A DNA stretch of 64,000 nt, taken from positions 1 through 64,000 of the forward strand of contig NZ_JAGA01000003.1 of assembly GCF_000526415.1 (NCBI RefSeq), given 5' to 3'. Source of the DNA: Kallotenue papyrolyticum. Lineage in GTDB: Bacteria; Chloroflexota; Chloroflexia; Chloroflexales; Kallotenuaceae. This document shows positions 1 to 8,437 of the stretch, in pieces (within the stretch, counting starts at the first letter, position 1; every line of letters starts with the position of its first letter). The position numbers and the translations under genes are program-made. Under the pieces are notes generated by a model that saw only the letters and a list, made by a program, of their open reading frames with translations, did not search any database and was not told where the DNA came from.

Positions 1-1
1 G

Positions 2-1213
2 CAGGCCGGCCTCGATCTGGATCGCACGGTCCGCCCCTTCAGCCAGACGCTGAGCGCCGCCGAGCAGCGCTGGCACACCTGGCTCAGCGCGCCACCGGAT
101 GTTACGCCGGAGCTGCGCCCCCAGTACCTGTACGCCTGGTGGATCATGGGCAACAACCTGCTCGCGCCCTTCAACCAGTTCACGCGCGAGGCCACCGTGC
201 CCAGCAAGGTCCATTACGTCGGCGCCTGGCAGTGGGACAACGCCTTTCACGCCATTGCCTACCGCCATGTGGACCCGGCGCTGGCGCAGGACCAGATCCG
301 GCTGATGCTCGACCATCAGTTGCCCAACGGCATGATCCCCGATGCGGTCTATGATGAGGCGGCCATCACCCGCATCGACATCCCGATCACCGCGACGGTC
401 ACCAAACCGCCGGTCTTGGCCTGGGCGGCGATGAAAATCTTCGAGCGACACGCCGACATCCAGTTTCTGCGCGAGATCTACGAGCCGCTGGTGCGCTGCA
501 ATTCGTGGTGGTTCGGCCTCAACGACGACGACAACGACGGCATCGTGCACTATTGTCACCCCTTCTCCTCCGGCCTGGACGATAGTCCGCTGTGGGACTA
601 CGGCATGCCGGTAGAGGCACCCGATCTCAACACCTATCTGCAGGTGCAGATGCGCGCGCTGAGCACCATGGCGCGTCTGCTGGGATACCAGGATGAGGCC
701 GAGATGTGGCAGCGCAAGGCCCGCGCACTGACACGACGCATGATCGAGCACTTCTGGGATGAGCGCGCCGGACTGTTTCAGTTCCAGGTCGATCACCGGC
801 CGATCGCGGTGCGCACTCCCTTCAGCCTGCTGCCGCTGTGGACCGGCCAGCTCCCCGAGGCGATCACGCAGCGGCTGATCGCCCAGCTCCAGAGTCCGGC
901 CTTCTGGGGACCATACCCGCTGGCGACCGTCGCGCGCGACGATCCCCACTACGATGCGAACCAAATGTGGCGTGGGCCGGTGTGGATCAATGTCAACTAT
1001 ATCTTCATCGAAGCGCTGAAGCAGGTGGGACGTCCCGATCTGGCCCGCCGGCTGGCCGAGGCCACGCTGCAACTCGTGCTGGGCCAGCCGGACATCTACG
1101 AGTATTACCATCCGGAAACCGGAGCCGCGCCGCCCAAGGCCGCGCCGATCTTCGGCTGGTCGGCGGCGCTGTTTATCGATCTGGCGCTCCAGGTAGCGCA
1201 GGGCGCGCTCTAA
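2..1213 (+). CDS. GH63-like glycoside hydrolase, probable glucosylglycerate/mannosylglycerate hydrolase (5' end outside window)
   Basis: The reading frame is open from base 2, so the gene starts upstream; about 403 C-terminal residues are present. The sequence has the look of an (alpha/alpha)6-barrel sugar hydrolase: an aromatic-rich stretch near the visible N-terminus (YAWWIMGNN, WQWDNAFHA), acidic loops (NDDDNDG) and a late MWRGPVWINVNY motif, which is typical of GH63 and mannosylglycerate/glucosylglycerate hydrolases. It would release the sugar from a glycosyl-glycerate osmolyte. The inference rests partly on context, because a GT4 and a GpgS-type synthase follow on the same strand within 60 bases. 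A general alpha-glucosidase of the YgjK/GH63 type is the alternative. The family call is fairly secure; the substrate is inferred. Confidence 0.6.
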   Translation, partial: QAGLDLDRTVRPFSQTLSAAEQRWHTWLSAPPDVTPELRPQYLYAWWIMGNNLLAPFNQFTREATVPSKVHYVGAWQWDNAFHAIAYRHVDPALAQDQIRLMLDHQLPNGMIPDAVYDEAAITRIDIPITATVTKPPVLAWAAMKIFERHADIQFLREIYEPLVRCNSWWFGLNDDDNDGIVHYCHPFSSGLDDSPLWDYGMPVEAPDLNTYLQVQMRALSTMARLLGYQDEAEMWQRKARALTRRMIEHFWDERAGLFQFQVDHRPIAVRTPFSLLPLWTGQLPEAITQRLIAQLQSPAFWGPYPLATVARDDPHYDANQMWRGPVWINVNYIFIEALKQVGRPDLARRLAEATLQLVLGQPDIYEYYHPETGAAPPKAAPIFGWSAALFIDLALQVAQGAL

Positions 1214-1270
1214 GCGCCACGCGAGTCTGGCCCCAACCCATCAGCGCCACGCGAGCGCGGAGCAGAGCTC

Positions 1271-2548
1271 ATGTCAGGAGCAACCATCGCCATCCTCCAC
1301 TATGCCGGCCCACCGGGCATCGGCGGCGTTGAGGCCACCATCGCCGCGCACATCCGCCTGCTGGCCGATGACGGCTATGCCGTGCGCGTGGTTGTGGGCG
1401 CCGGCGGCAGCAGCGATGGCCGTGAGGACCTGCGCGTCCTGCCGCGCTTGGGCTCGCGCCACCCCGAAGTTGAAGCCGTCAGCGCCGAGCTGCGCCGCGG
1501 CGCGGTGACGCCCGCGTTTCACGCCCTGGTGGAGACGCTCGCCGACGAGCTGCAGACGGCGCTGCAGGGATGTTCCGTCGCGCTGGTGCACAACGTGCCC
1601 ACGCTGCATAAGAACCTGGCCTTCACAGCGGCCCTCCATCGCCTGCACATGGCCGGACGGGCACCGCGGCTGCTGGCCTGGGCCCACGACTTCGCCTGGC
1701 GCGATCCGCTCTATCTTCCCGAGCTACACTCCGGCTGGCCTTGGGATCTGCTGCGCACGCCCTGGCCCGACGTCCAGTACGTGGCCGTGTCGCAGGATCG
1801 CCGCGCCATGCTTGCCGCGCTGCTGGGCCTGCCCACGTCGGCGATCGCCGTGGTCACCCCCGGCGTTGATGTGGCCCGGCTGGCCAAAGTCGAGCCCGCG
1901 ACCTGGGCCTTGGTGGAGCAGCACCGCCTACTGGAGGCCGATCCGCTGCTGCTGCTACCGGCGCGCATCACGCGCCGCAAAAACATCGAAGGCGCGCTGC
2001 GCATCGTCGCCGCGCTGCGCGACGCCGGTCTGCGCCCGCGGCTGGTGGTCACCGGGCCGCCCGGACCGCACAATCCGGCCAACGCCGCCTACCTGGACGA
2101 GCTGCAACGCCTGCGCACCAAACTTGACGCGCCCGTGCTCTTCCTGTATGAGTCCTTCCGTGATGATCAGGGACGCCCCCGTCCCGTCAGCGAGGCGATG
2201 ATCGCCGACTGGCTGAGTCTGGCCGATGGTCTGCTCTTCCCATCGCGCGCCGAGGGCTTCGGCATGCCGGTGATCGAAGCTGCGCTGCGTGGCGTGCCCG
2301 TCTTCTGCGCCGATATCGCGCCGTTCCGCGAGATCGCCGGCGACAACGCCTGGTTCTTCGATCTGAACGCGCCGCCGGCCACGGTGGCGCAGCAGATTGC
2401 GAGCGCGTTGCACGACGATCCACGCTATCGCCTGCGCCAGCATGTGCGCGCGCACTATACCTGGCAAGCGATCTATCGCCGCACCATCAAACCGTTGCTG
2501 GATGCCGGGCCAGCACCTGCCGCCAGCGCCACGGAACGCGCCCGATGA
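1271..2548 (+). CDS. GT4-family glycosyltransferase
   Basis: A 425-residue retaining glycosyltransferase of the GT-B fold. The N-terminal domain has the glycine-rich acceptor loop (GPPGIGGVEATIAAH), and the C-terminal domain has the nucleotide-sugar motif RAEGFGMPVIEAAL, the EX7E signature of GT4 enzymes. It has no signal peptide and no membrane segment, so it is cytosolic. It sits between a GH63-like hydrolase and a GpgS fusion, and its stop codon overlaps the longest possible start of the next gene. In organisms making mannosylglucosylglycerate, a GT4 (MggS/MggA) adds mannose to (phospho)glucosylglycerate, so that role is possible here, but it is inference from context. Donor and acceptor cannot be read from the sequence. 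Confidence 0.75.
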   Translation: MSGATIAILHYAGPPGIGGVEATIAAHIRLLADDGYAVRVVVGAGGSSDGREDLRVLPRLGSRHPEVEAVSAELRRGAVTPAFHALVETLADELQTALQGCSVALVHNVPTLHKNLAFTAALHRLHMAGRAPRLLAWAHDFAWRDPLYLPELHSGWPWDLLRTPWPDVQYVAVSQDRRAMLAALLGLPTSAIAVVTPGVDVARLAKVEPATWALVEQHRLLEADPLLLLPARITRRKNIEGALRIVAALRDAGLRPRLVVTGPPGPHNPANAAYLDELQRLRTKLDAPVLFLYESFRDDQGRPRPVSEAMIADWLSLADGLLFPSRAEGFGMPVIEAALRGVPVFCADIAPFREIAGDNAWFFDLNAPPATVAQQIASALHDDPRYRLRQHVRAHYTWQAIYRRTIKPLLDAGPAPAASATERAR

Positions 2549-2589
2549 CGCGCCGTTCGATCCGCCTCAGTGATGATGGAGCAAACACC

Positions 2590-4410
2590 ATGAGCGCACC
2601 TTCGCAAGCAACTGTGGTGCTTCCTGTGCTGGATCCGCACGGCCTGGAAGACCTGATTGTTCTGGCAGACAAGCTGGCGCGCGCGCGCGGCGGTAGCGTG
2701 CTGCTGCTCGGCGTTGTCGAGCTGGAGCAGCACCAACCGCTGACCGATGGCGTGATGCCCGCGCAACGCCTGCGCGAGGAGTTGAGCGCGCGGACGTCAG
2801 GGCTGGCAACGCCCGTGCGCACAGCCGTGCGCGTCGCGCGCGCCGCCTACGATGCGATCGTCGAAACCGTGCGCGAGGAACAGGCCGCCCTGCTTGTGCT
2901 GGGCTGGCAAGGCACCGCTTTCTCGCCCGAACGCCTCTTCGGCCCGCCGATCGATCAACTGCTGGCCGAGCCGCCCTGCCATCTACTGGTGGTCAAACAT
3001 GGCGCTCATCAGCGCGCCCGTTCGATCCTGCTGCCCACTACCGGCGGCCCCAACCTGCACCTGAGCAGCGAGGTCGCGCTGGCGCTAGCCGACGCCGACG
3101 ACGGTACAGTGACGATCCTTTTCGCCACCGATCCGCAGCATCCGATCGATCCGGCGGTGCTGCAGAGCACGCGCGAGCTGCAGAAACTGCCGCGCGTCAA
3201 TCGCTGGTTGGAGCGCATCTCACCAGCTATTCCAGCTATTCTGCATGAGGCCAGCCACCACGATGTCATTATCCTGGGCGCGACTGGGCGCCGTTTCAAC
3301 CCCGAGCAACCGGTCGGTCCCCTGGGCGAGGCAGTGCTGCACTCCAGCGATCGCACGGTGATCATCACCCGGCGCAAACTGGCCGACGTCGAGCAGCGCG
3401 CTGTCGAGCGCTACGAAGCGCAGCGCGATCTGTCGGCCGTGGTTGACCGCTGGTTTGCCGAGAACACCTTCAGCGCCGAGGAGTTTGCCAATCTGGAGCA
3501 TCTCTTGGCGCTCAAACAGCGCCAAAACGTCAGCATCAGCCTGGTGCTGCCGGCGCTGAACGAGGCCGCTACGATCGGCCAGGTGATCGACACGCTCAAG
3601 GGCGCGCTCCACGACCAGGTGCCACTGCTGGACGAGATCGTGGTGATCGACTCGCAGTCAACCGACGAGACGCGTGCCATTGCGGCACAGCGGGGTATTC
3701 CGGTCTATGTGCATCAGGAGATCTTGCCGCACTACGGTGCGTTCAGCGGCAAAGGCGAGGCCCTGTGGAAAAGTCTGTTCGTCACGCGCGGCGATATTGT
3801 GGTCTGGATCGACACCGACATCCAGAACATTCACCCGCGCTTCGTCTATGGCCTGCTCGGCCCGCTGCTGAGCGAGCCGCGGCTGCAATTCACCAAGGGG
3901 TTTTATCGCCGCCCAATCAATTTCCAAGGCCAGTTGATCGCTGCCGGTGGCGGCCGCGTCACCGAGCTGGTGGCGCGCCCGTTGTTCAACCTGTTCTACC
4001 CGGAGCTTTCCGGTTTCGTCCAGCCGCTCTCGGGTGAGTACGCGGGACGGCGCAGCGTGCTAGAGCGGCTACCGTTCTTCACCGGTTACGGCGTGGAAAC
4101 CGGCCTGTTGATCGATCTGCTGCACGAGGTCGGCCTGGCAGGCATGGCCCAGGTCGATCTGCAACAGCGCATCCACCGCAATCAGGAGCTGCACGGCCTG
4201 GCGCGCATGTCCTTCGCCATTATCCAGGTCGTGATGCAGCGCCTGGAGACGCGGCAGCGCCTGCAACTGCTCGATCCCGTCAACCAGAGTCTTAAGCTGA
4301 TTCAGTACGCCGAGGATGGCGGCTTCCATCTGGATGTGCGCCAGATCCGCGACCACGAGCGCCCGCCCATCATCAGCATCCCCGAGTATGCCGCGCGACG
4401 GGCGCACTGA
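2590..4410 (+). CDS. gpgS: Tandem universal-stress domains fused to glucosyl-3-phosphoglycerate synthase (GpgS, GT81)
   Basis: The 606-residue product carries two Usp-like domains (about residues 1-130 and 135-260; the second contains ILGATGRRFN) followed from about residue 315 by a GT-A glycosyltransferase. The latter has ISLVLPALNEAATIG, the metal-binding WIDTDIQN near residue 408, KGFYRRP and the LSGEYAGRR segment characteristic of GpgS. GpgS transfers glucose from NDP-glucose to 3-phosphoglycerate, the first step to glucosylglycerate, a compatible solute. The start at 2590 is preferred because GGAG lies 8 bases upstream; an in-frame ATG at 2545 overlaps the preceding stop codon. Fusion to stress-sensing nucleotide-binding domains is the odd feature and suggests ATP- or stress-dependent control. 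No phosphatase (GpgP) gene is visible nearby. Confidence 0.85.
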   Translation: MSAPSQATVVLPVLDPHGLEDLIVLADKLARARGGSVLLLGVVELEQHQPLTDGVMPAQRLREELSARTSGLATPVRTAVRVARAAYDAIVETVREEQAALLVLGWQGTAFSPERLFGPPIDQLLAEPPCHLLVVKHGAHQRARSILLPTTGGPNLHLSSEVALALADADDGTVTILFATDPQHPIDPAVLQSTRELQKLPRVNRWLERISPAIPAILHEASHHDVIILGATGRRFNPEQPVGPLGEAVLHSSDRTVIITRRKLADVEQRAVERYEAQRDLSAVVDRWFAENTFSAEEFANLEHLLALKQRQNVSISLVLPALNEAATIGQVIDTLKGALHDQVPLLDEIVVIDSQSTDETRAIAAQRGIPVYVHQEILPHYGAFSGKGEALWKSLFVTRGDIVVWIDTDIQNIHPRFVYGLLGPLLSEPRLQFTKGFYRRPINFQGQLIAAGGGRVTELVARPLFNLFYPELSGFVQPLSGEYAGRRSVLERLPFFTGYGVETGLLIDLLHEVGLAGMAQVDLQQRIHRNQELHGLARMSFAIIQVVMQRLETRQRLQLLDPVNQSLKLIQYAEDGGFHLDVRQIRDHERPPIISIPEYAARRAH

Positions 4411-4446
4411 GCCGCACGCCCTGCCGCTGTCCGCCACCGGGCAACA

Positions 4447-4478
4447 GCCGCGCCGCGAGGTACGTCTCACGGCGCGGC
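4447..4478. terminator. GC-rich hairpin between convergent genes
   Basis: Inverted repeat GCCGCGCCG...CGGCGCGGC with a 14-base loop lies in the 85-base gap between the convergent gpgS fusion and the ATPase gene. There is no T-tract on either side, so its role as a bidirectional terminator is only suggested by position. Confidence 0.4.
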
Positions 4479-4495
4479 CATCGGGGTAGGGTGCC

Positions 4496-5428
4496 TCACG
4501 CCGCGGCGCTCTCGGCGTCGCCGGCGCGCGCGCGCACCTCGGCAGCCAGGTCGATCCACTCCTGTACCGTGGCCGGCTTGTCGGCCTGATAGCCGAGAAA
4601 CGCCTCGACATCCGCCCAGCTTGTGCCGCCGATCAGCTCGCCATAGCGGGCAAAGAAGCGCCGTTCGGCGTCGCGCGCGTTTTTGGGCGTGCCGTTGGCG
4701 CGCGCCTCGTCGCCGGGGAAGGGCGTGACCTTGGCCTCAACCGCTTCTTCTACCGCCAGGTCGGGGTAGAGCGTCGCCAGCGTAGCGGGGTACTCCTGGT
4801 TGAGTTGCAGGTGGCTCTGGCGCGGCGGCTTGATGATCGGCGTGACCGTGCGCCGCGCACCATTGCGCTCGACCAGCAGAATGGCGTCGGCCTCGTAGTT
4901 GATGTGCTCGTCGGCCAGGACGCGCAAGCCCACGTCGGCCAACGCGTTGCCGTTGGCCTGGTATTTTTTGGCCAGGTGTCCGATGATGATCACATGGAAG
5001 CCGGCCTGCTTCAGCTCGGTCAGCCCGGTGTAGATCGCCTGCATGTTGCGGTTCACCGAAGCATGCTCGTCGTAGGAGATGGCCGCTTTGCGATCGGTCT
5101 CCGCGCCGGCGCGCTGCTGTGCGTAGGAGCGCATCGCCTGCAGGACTTTGGAAATGCTATCCAGGATCACAGTGTCGCCGGGACGCCCGACGCGCTTGAT
5201 CTCGCGCATGGCATCCAGCAGTTGGCGCAACGAAAGCGTCTGCACCGCCTGGATCTCGCGGTGAATGCCCGGCTTGCCGAGCAGGTTCTGCGCCGCCCCT
5301 TCCGTATCCAGAACCCAGACGGTGCCGCCGCGCCGCGCGCTGGCTGCCAGGTGCGACTTACCCGCACCCGCCTGACCGGTGATGATGAACAGGGAGCCGG
5401 TGCGTAGTTGATCGAGGCGCTGAAACAT
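4496..5428 (-). CDS. RecA/AAA-like P-loop ATPase, phage-type nucleotide-binding protein
   Basis: A 310-residue protein with Walker A GQAGAGKS at residues 18-25, a Walker B-like strand VILDSISK and a downstream HVIIIGHLAK strand. This layout matches the AAA_24/phage nucleotide-binding family, a RecA-fold ATPase group often found in phages and near recombination genes. The C-terminal 70 residues (RFFARYGELIGGTSW onward) form a small helical domain of unknown function. The start at 5428 is chosen because AAGGAG lies about 10 bases upstream and the -10 box at 5482-5487 lies beyond it; longer in-frame starts fall inside the promoter. The gene is single, with convergent gpgS downstream and a transposase upstream, which suggests an acquired gene. 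Its partner and substrate are unknown. Confidence 0.65.
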   Translation of the reverse strand: MFQRLDQLRTGSLFIITGQAGAGKSHLAASARRGGTVWVLDTEGAAQNLLGKPGIHREIQAVQTLSLRQLLDAMREIKRVGRPGDTVILDSISKVLQAMRSYAQQRAGAETDRKAAISYDEHASVNRNMQAIYTGLTELKQAGFHVIIIGHLAKKYQANGNALADVGLRVLADEHINYEADAILLVERNGARRTVTPIIKPPRQSHLQLNQEYPATLATLYPDLAVEEAVEAKVTPFPGDEARANGTPKNARDAERRFFARYGELIGGTSWADVEAFLGYQADKPATVQEWIDLAAEVRARAGDAESAAA

Positions 5429-5468
5429 GGGGCTACACTCCTTATCACATGGACGTACTCGAACCCTT

Positions 5469-5510
5469 GTGCTAGTGATAGAGTATAGCACACGTGTTCC
5501 ACCTTGTCTA
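5469..5510 (-). promoter_or_regulatory. Promoter and overlapping inverted repeat of the ATPase gene
   Basis: On the minus strand TAGACA (5505-5510) and TATACT (5482-5487) are 17 bases apart, a good sigma-70-type pair. The -10 box is bracketed by the inverted repeat TGTGCTA...TAGCACA (7-base arms, 11-base gap), which is a candidate operator that would block RNA polymerase. The regulator is not known. Confidence 0.6.
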
Positions 5511-5875
5511 GAGGGATCTCGTCACTCGTCACCCATCGCTCCGCCCCGCTACGTTACGATCGTTTACGATCCAAGGTCCAGCGCCGGGGATTGGCCTGGA
5601 TGTAGTCACGGATGTGACGTAAGGCAACCTCATCGCGGATAATGTGTTCGTAATAATTTCGTTGCCAAACGGGCGCGCCAGGCGTGTTGCGCAATTGGTT
5701 AATGCGTTTGGTGGTGGCGGATTTAAACGCCCGCACGATGGCGCCAATCGAACCGGGAAGAACGTTGGGCATTGGCGACGTAGACGTAGTAGGCAACACG
5801 GGCAACATGAACGACACGGACGGCGCGGGCGGCGTGGATGTCGCGGACGACACGGGCAACATGAACGACACGGAC

Positions 5876-6241
5876 GATGCGGGCGGCGTGGATGTCGCGG
5901 GCGGCGCGGGCGGCGTGGACGATGCGGGCGGCGTGGATGTCGCGGACGTCGCGGGCGGCGTGGATGTCGCGGACGTCGCGGGCGGCGTGGATGTCGCGGG
6001 CGGCGTGGATGTCGCGGCGGCGTGGATGTCGCGGACGTCGCGGGCGGCGTGGATGTCGCGGGCGGCGTGGATGTCGCGGACGTCGCGGGCGGCGTGGATG
6101 TCGCGGGCGGCGTGGATGTCGCGGGCGGCGTGGATGTCGCGGACGTCGCGGGCGGCGTGGATGTCGCGGGCGGCGTGGATGTCGCGGGCGGCGTGGATGT
6201 CGCGGACGACGCGGGCGGCGTGGATGTCGCGGGCGGCGTGG
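5876..6241. repeat. GC-rich minisatellite (18-bp GCGGGCGGCGTGGATGTC and 9-bp variant)
   Basis: Units of GCGGGCGGCGTGGATGTC alternate with a 9-base form GCGGACGTC, so the whole block keeps a period of 9 and stays in frame with the transposase gene (ATSTPP on the minus strand). The unit at 6014-6030 is 17 bases long, one G short, which is the only break in the phase of the central block. Degenerate copies continue down to about 5800. There are no spacers between units, so this is not a CRISPR array. Confidence 0.9.
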
Positions 6242-6286
6242 ACGTCAACGTAGGGGCGCAGCGCCGCTGCGCCCCTACGTTGACGT
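6242..6286. repeat. Perfect 45-bp palindrome, REP-like, inside the transposase gene
   Basis: Two 22-base arms surround a single central base; the core is GTAGGGGCGCAGCG and its complement. It lies exactly at the junction of the two minisatellites. REP palindromes are the usual targets of RAYT transposases, so finding one in the coding spacer of such a gene is suggestive. On the minus strand it encodes VGAQRRCAPT. Confidence 0.85.
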
Positions 6287-6291
6287 TGACG

Positions 6292-6435
6292 TTGACGTTA
6301 TCCCCATCGTTGACGTTATCCCCATCGTTGACGTTATCCCCATCGTTGACGTTATCCCCATCGTTGACGTTATCCCCATCGTTGACGTTATCCCCATCGT
6401 TGACGTTATCCCCATCGTTGATGTCATCCCCATCC
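6292..6435. repeat. 18-bp minisatellite TTGACGTTATCCCCATCG, seven exact units plus one degenerate
   Basis: Exact units run from 6292 to 6417, followed by a degenerate unit to 6435 and looser CCCCATC copies to about 6490. On the minus strand the array encodes repeated NDGDNV, in frame with the transposase N-terminal half. It is AT-richer than the block on the other side of the palindrome, so the two arrays arose separately. Confidence 0.9.
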
Positions 6436-6913
6436 CCATCCCCGACGTTGACGTTATCCCCATCCCCATCATCACCATCGCCATCCCGTATCATCCCCAC
6501 GTCGTCGCGCATCGCACCCACATTATCCACAATCCAAATAATCCCGTGTATATGATTGGGCATAACAACAAATTCTCGTTCATCCAACCGGACATATGGG
6601 CGCAATTCAGCGGTTTTCAACCATTCATCACGTACAATCTCACCGTATTCATTCAATTGCATGGTGCCGCGCACGACCTCGCCGAACAGACACAGCCGTC
6701 CCTGCGTTACAATTGTGATGAAATACGCACCCGGCTGGCGGTAATCGTACCCACGCAAGCGGATGGAACGGCGATGATGCTGCTCTGGATCGTAGCGACT
6801 CATGGGACATCTCCACGCATGCCGTTACCGTTTGACTTGACGAGTATCTTGCCCAGCCACAGACTGGGCGGCAGGCTCTGGAAGGGCACAGGAAGCGCCG
6901 CGCGTTGCGCCTA

Positions 6914-8413
6914 TCAGGTCGTCGACGATCCGAATGCTTCGGTCGTACTCATAGCCGACGTAGGCGGCGCACCGGCTGGGGACGCTTCGCGCACGGATGC
7001 GTTTACGGGCATGATGCCGCGCGCGGCCAGGGCGGCCAACAACTGCTCGCGCTGCTCTGGTGCGACGCGCAAGGCCACGCCCCGCGGCTGGTACTCGTCG
7101 ATCAGCAACGCCGCCAACGCCGGATCGGCGCGCAACTCGCTCAGCACATCCGGCGGTAGATCAAGCAACAGCAGCTGTTCCAGGCGGACCGCATCCGGAG
7201 GCAGCGCCCACAGGCGCAGCCGCGCGACCAGCGCCTCCGGCAGCTCGCCGGCCAGGGCGCGCAGGCTTTTGAGCACGCCGGTCAACCCATCCGGCGCGGC
7301 GGCAACCGCTGCGCGGACACGTTGCGGCGTGAGGCGGTAGCGACCATCGGCCAGCGGCTCGGCGACGCGTTGCAGCCGCAACGGCAGCAGCAGATCGTCG
7401 CTGCGTGGCGTCAGCAGGCCTTCAGCATCGATCTGGCATACCGGCGCGCCCACGACATCGTAGCGCTGCAATACCGGAATTTCATCCAGCTCGGCAAGTC
7501 GCTGGCGAACCATGGCTGCATCGCGCAGCAGCAAGCGCCCGGGAGCGAGCCGGCGCAGCACCAACGGCGCCAGCAGCGCATCGGCGGCCAGACGGTCGAG
7601 CAACGCGGGCGGCCCATCCACCACCAGCGCCTGGGTGTGCAAGCGGATCTGCGTGAAAGCGCGCTCCCAGGCCCCCAGCGTGTAGCGCACATTCTGTGGC
7701 AGCGGAGCGCCAGAGCGCTGCTCCAGGAAGGCCATGATCGTTGCCGGGGACTCGCCACGCTGCGCCGCGGCATAGGCGGTCGCCTGCGTCAGACGAAATT
7801 CCGCCGCCTCGGCAATGCGCACCGGCTCGGCAAAAGCGCGCAGGCGTGCAAGGGTTGGCTCATCCAGTGGCGGCAGCAACAGCAGCGTGAACGACGGTTG
7901 CACGATCAATCGGCCTGCGCTGGGCTGCGGCGGCGCGGCCTGGGCCTGGCGCAGCGCATCCTGGATCGGCCCCGGCACGAACAGCATCGCGCCCGGCGTC
8001 AGATCGAGCGGCGCGGCGACCGGCCCGATCTGCTCCGGCTCCGAGAAGAGCAGCGCGTAGGCCGTCAGTCGCGCGCAGAGTTCATCAAAATGGCGGGTTG
8101 TGGACGGAATGCGATCGACCGTCTCGCGGGGGCGGCCCGTGCCGAGATCGTCGATCAGACCCTGCTCCAGCAGCGCCTGCGCCAGCGCGTGGCGCGCCAG
8201 GCGACCACCGGCGTCGATCACTACGCGCAAGGTGGCCAGCTCGCTTGGCGCGAGGCGCGCCAGCAACGTCCGCAGAGCATCGGGATCGAACAGGCGCTCC
8301 GCCAGCGCAGCCAGCAGCTCAGGGCGGCGGGACGGCGGCGTGATGGCGCGCAGGCGCGCCATGGTCCGCAGACTGTTCAAGCTGTAGGCCGCCAGAATAT
8401 CTTCAGCACGCAT
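6914..8413 (-). CDS. XPB/Ssl2-like helicase-associated protein (non-helicase)
   Basis: A 499-residue soluble protein, rich in Leu, Ala and Arg, with an N-terminal helical winged-helix-like region (SLNSLRTMARLRAI, LATLRVVIDAGGRL) and a C-terminal module ending LRVAPEQREQLLAALAARG. This resembles bacterial proteins annotated as helicase XPB/Ssl2 N-terminal-like or helicase-associated. No Walker motifs are present, so it is not itself an ATPase. It lies 24 bases after the membrane-protein gene on the same strand, in a run that begins with purL. Its function is unknown and the family call is by overall pattern only. Confidence 0.45.
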   Translation of the reverse strand: MRAEDILAAYSLNSLRTMARLRAITPPSRRPELLAALAERLFDPDALRTLLARLAPSELATLRVVIDAGGRLARHALAQALLEQGLIDDLGTGRPRETVDRIPSTTRHFDELCARLTAYALLFSEPEQIGPVAAPLDLTPGAMLFVPGPIQDALRQAQAAPPQPSAGRLIVQPSFTLLLLPPLDEPTLARLRAFAEPVRIAEAAEFRLTQATAYAAAQRGESPATIMAFLEQRSGAPLPQNVRYTLGAWERAFTQIRLHTQALVVDGPPALLDRLAADALLAPLVLRRLAPGRLLLRDAAMVRQRLAELDEIPVLQRYDVVGAPVCQIDAEGLLTPRSDDLLLPLRLQRVAEPLADGRYRLTPQRVRAAVAAAPDGLTGVLKSLRALAGELPEALVARLRLWALPPDAVRLEQLLLLDLPPDVLSELRADPALAALLIDEYQPRGVALRVAPEQREQLLAALAARGIMPVNASVREASPAGAPPTSAMSTTEAFGSSTT

Positions 8414-8437
8414 GACCGGAACGTTCAGACTGTTGCA

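Larger units (their letters stand above)
5554..6803 (-). pseudogene. REP-associated (HUH/Y1) transposase with repeat-filled spacer, frameshifted
   Basis: The N-terminal part (from ATG 6803, with GGAG upstream) has the fold start YDYRQPGAYFITIVTQ and the HUH motif VVMPNHIHGIIW. The C-terminal part, ending at 5554, has SIGAIVRAFKSATTKR and the probable catalytic tyrosine in WQRNYYEHIIRD. Both are hallmarks of RAYT transposases, which cut at REP palindromes. Between them are about 250 residues of low complexity: seven NDGDNV units, the peptide VGAQRRCAPT encoded by a perfect palindrome, then many ATSTPP units. The two halves lie in different frames because one 9-base half-unit at 6014-6021 has lost a G. 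Restoring it would give about 416 residues; as written, the N-terminal frame runs on to 5529 with a wrong tail. Whether this is a true mutation, a switchable state or a sequencing error cannot be told here. Confidence 0.8.

Noticed and set aside
5876-6435. Possible CRISPR array
   Set aside because: Units are 9 or 18 bp, contiguous and translated in frame; there are no unique spacers and no cas genes.
5877-7340. Long plus-strand frame (487 residues) with Arg/Gly-rich repeats across the minisatellite
   Set aside because: It is the antisense of the transposase repeats and of the following gene; no ribosome-binding site and no family sequence.
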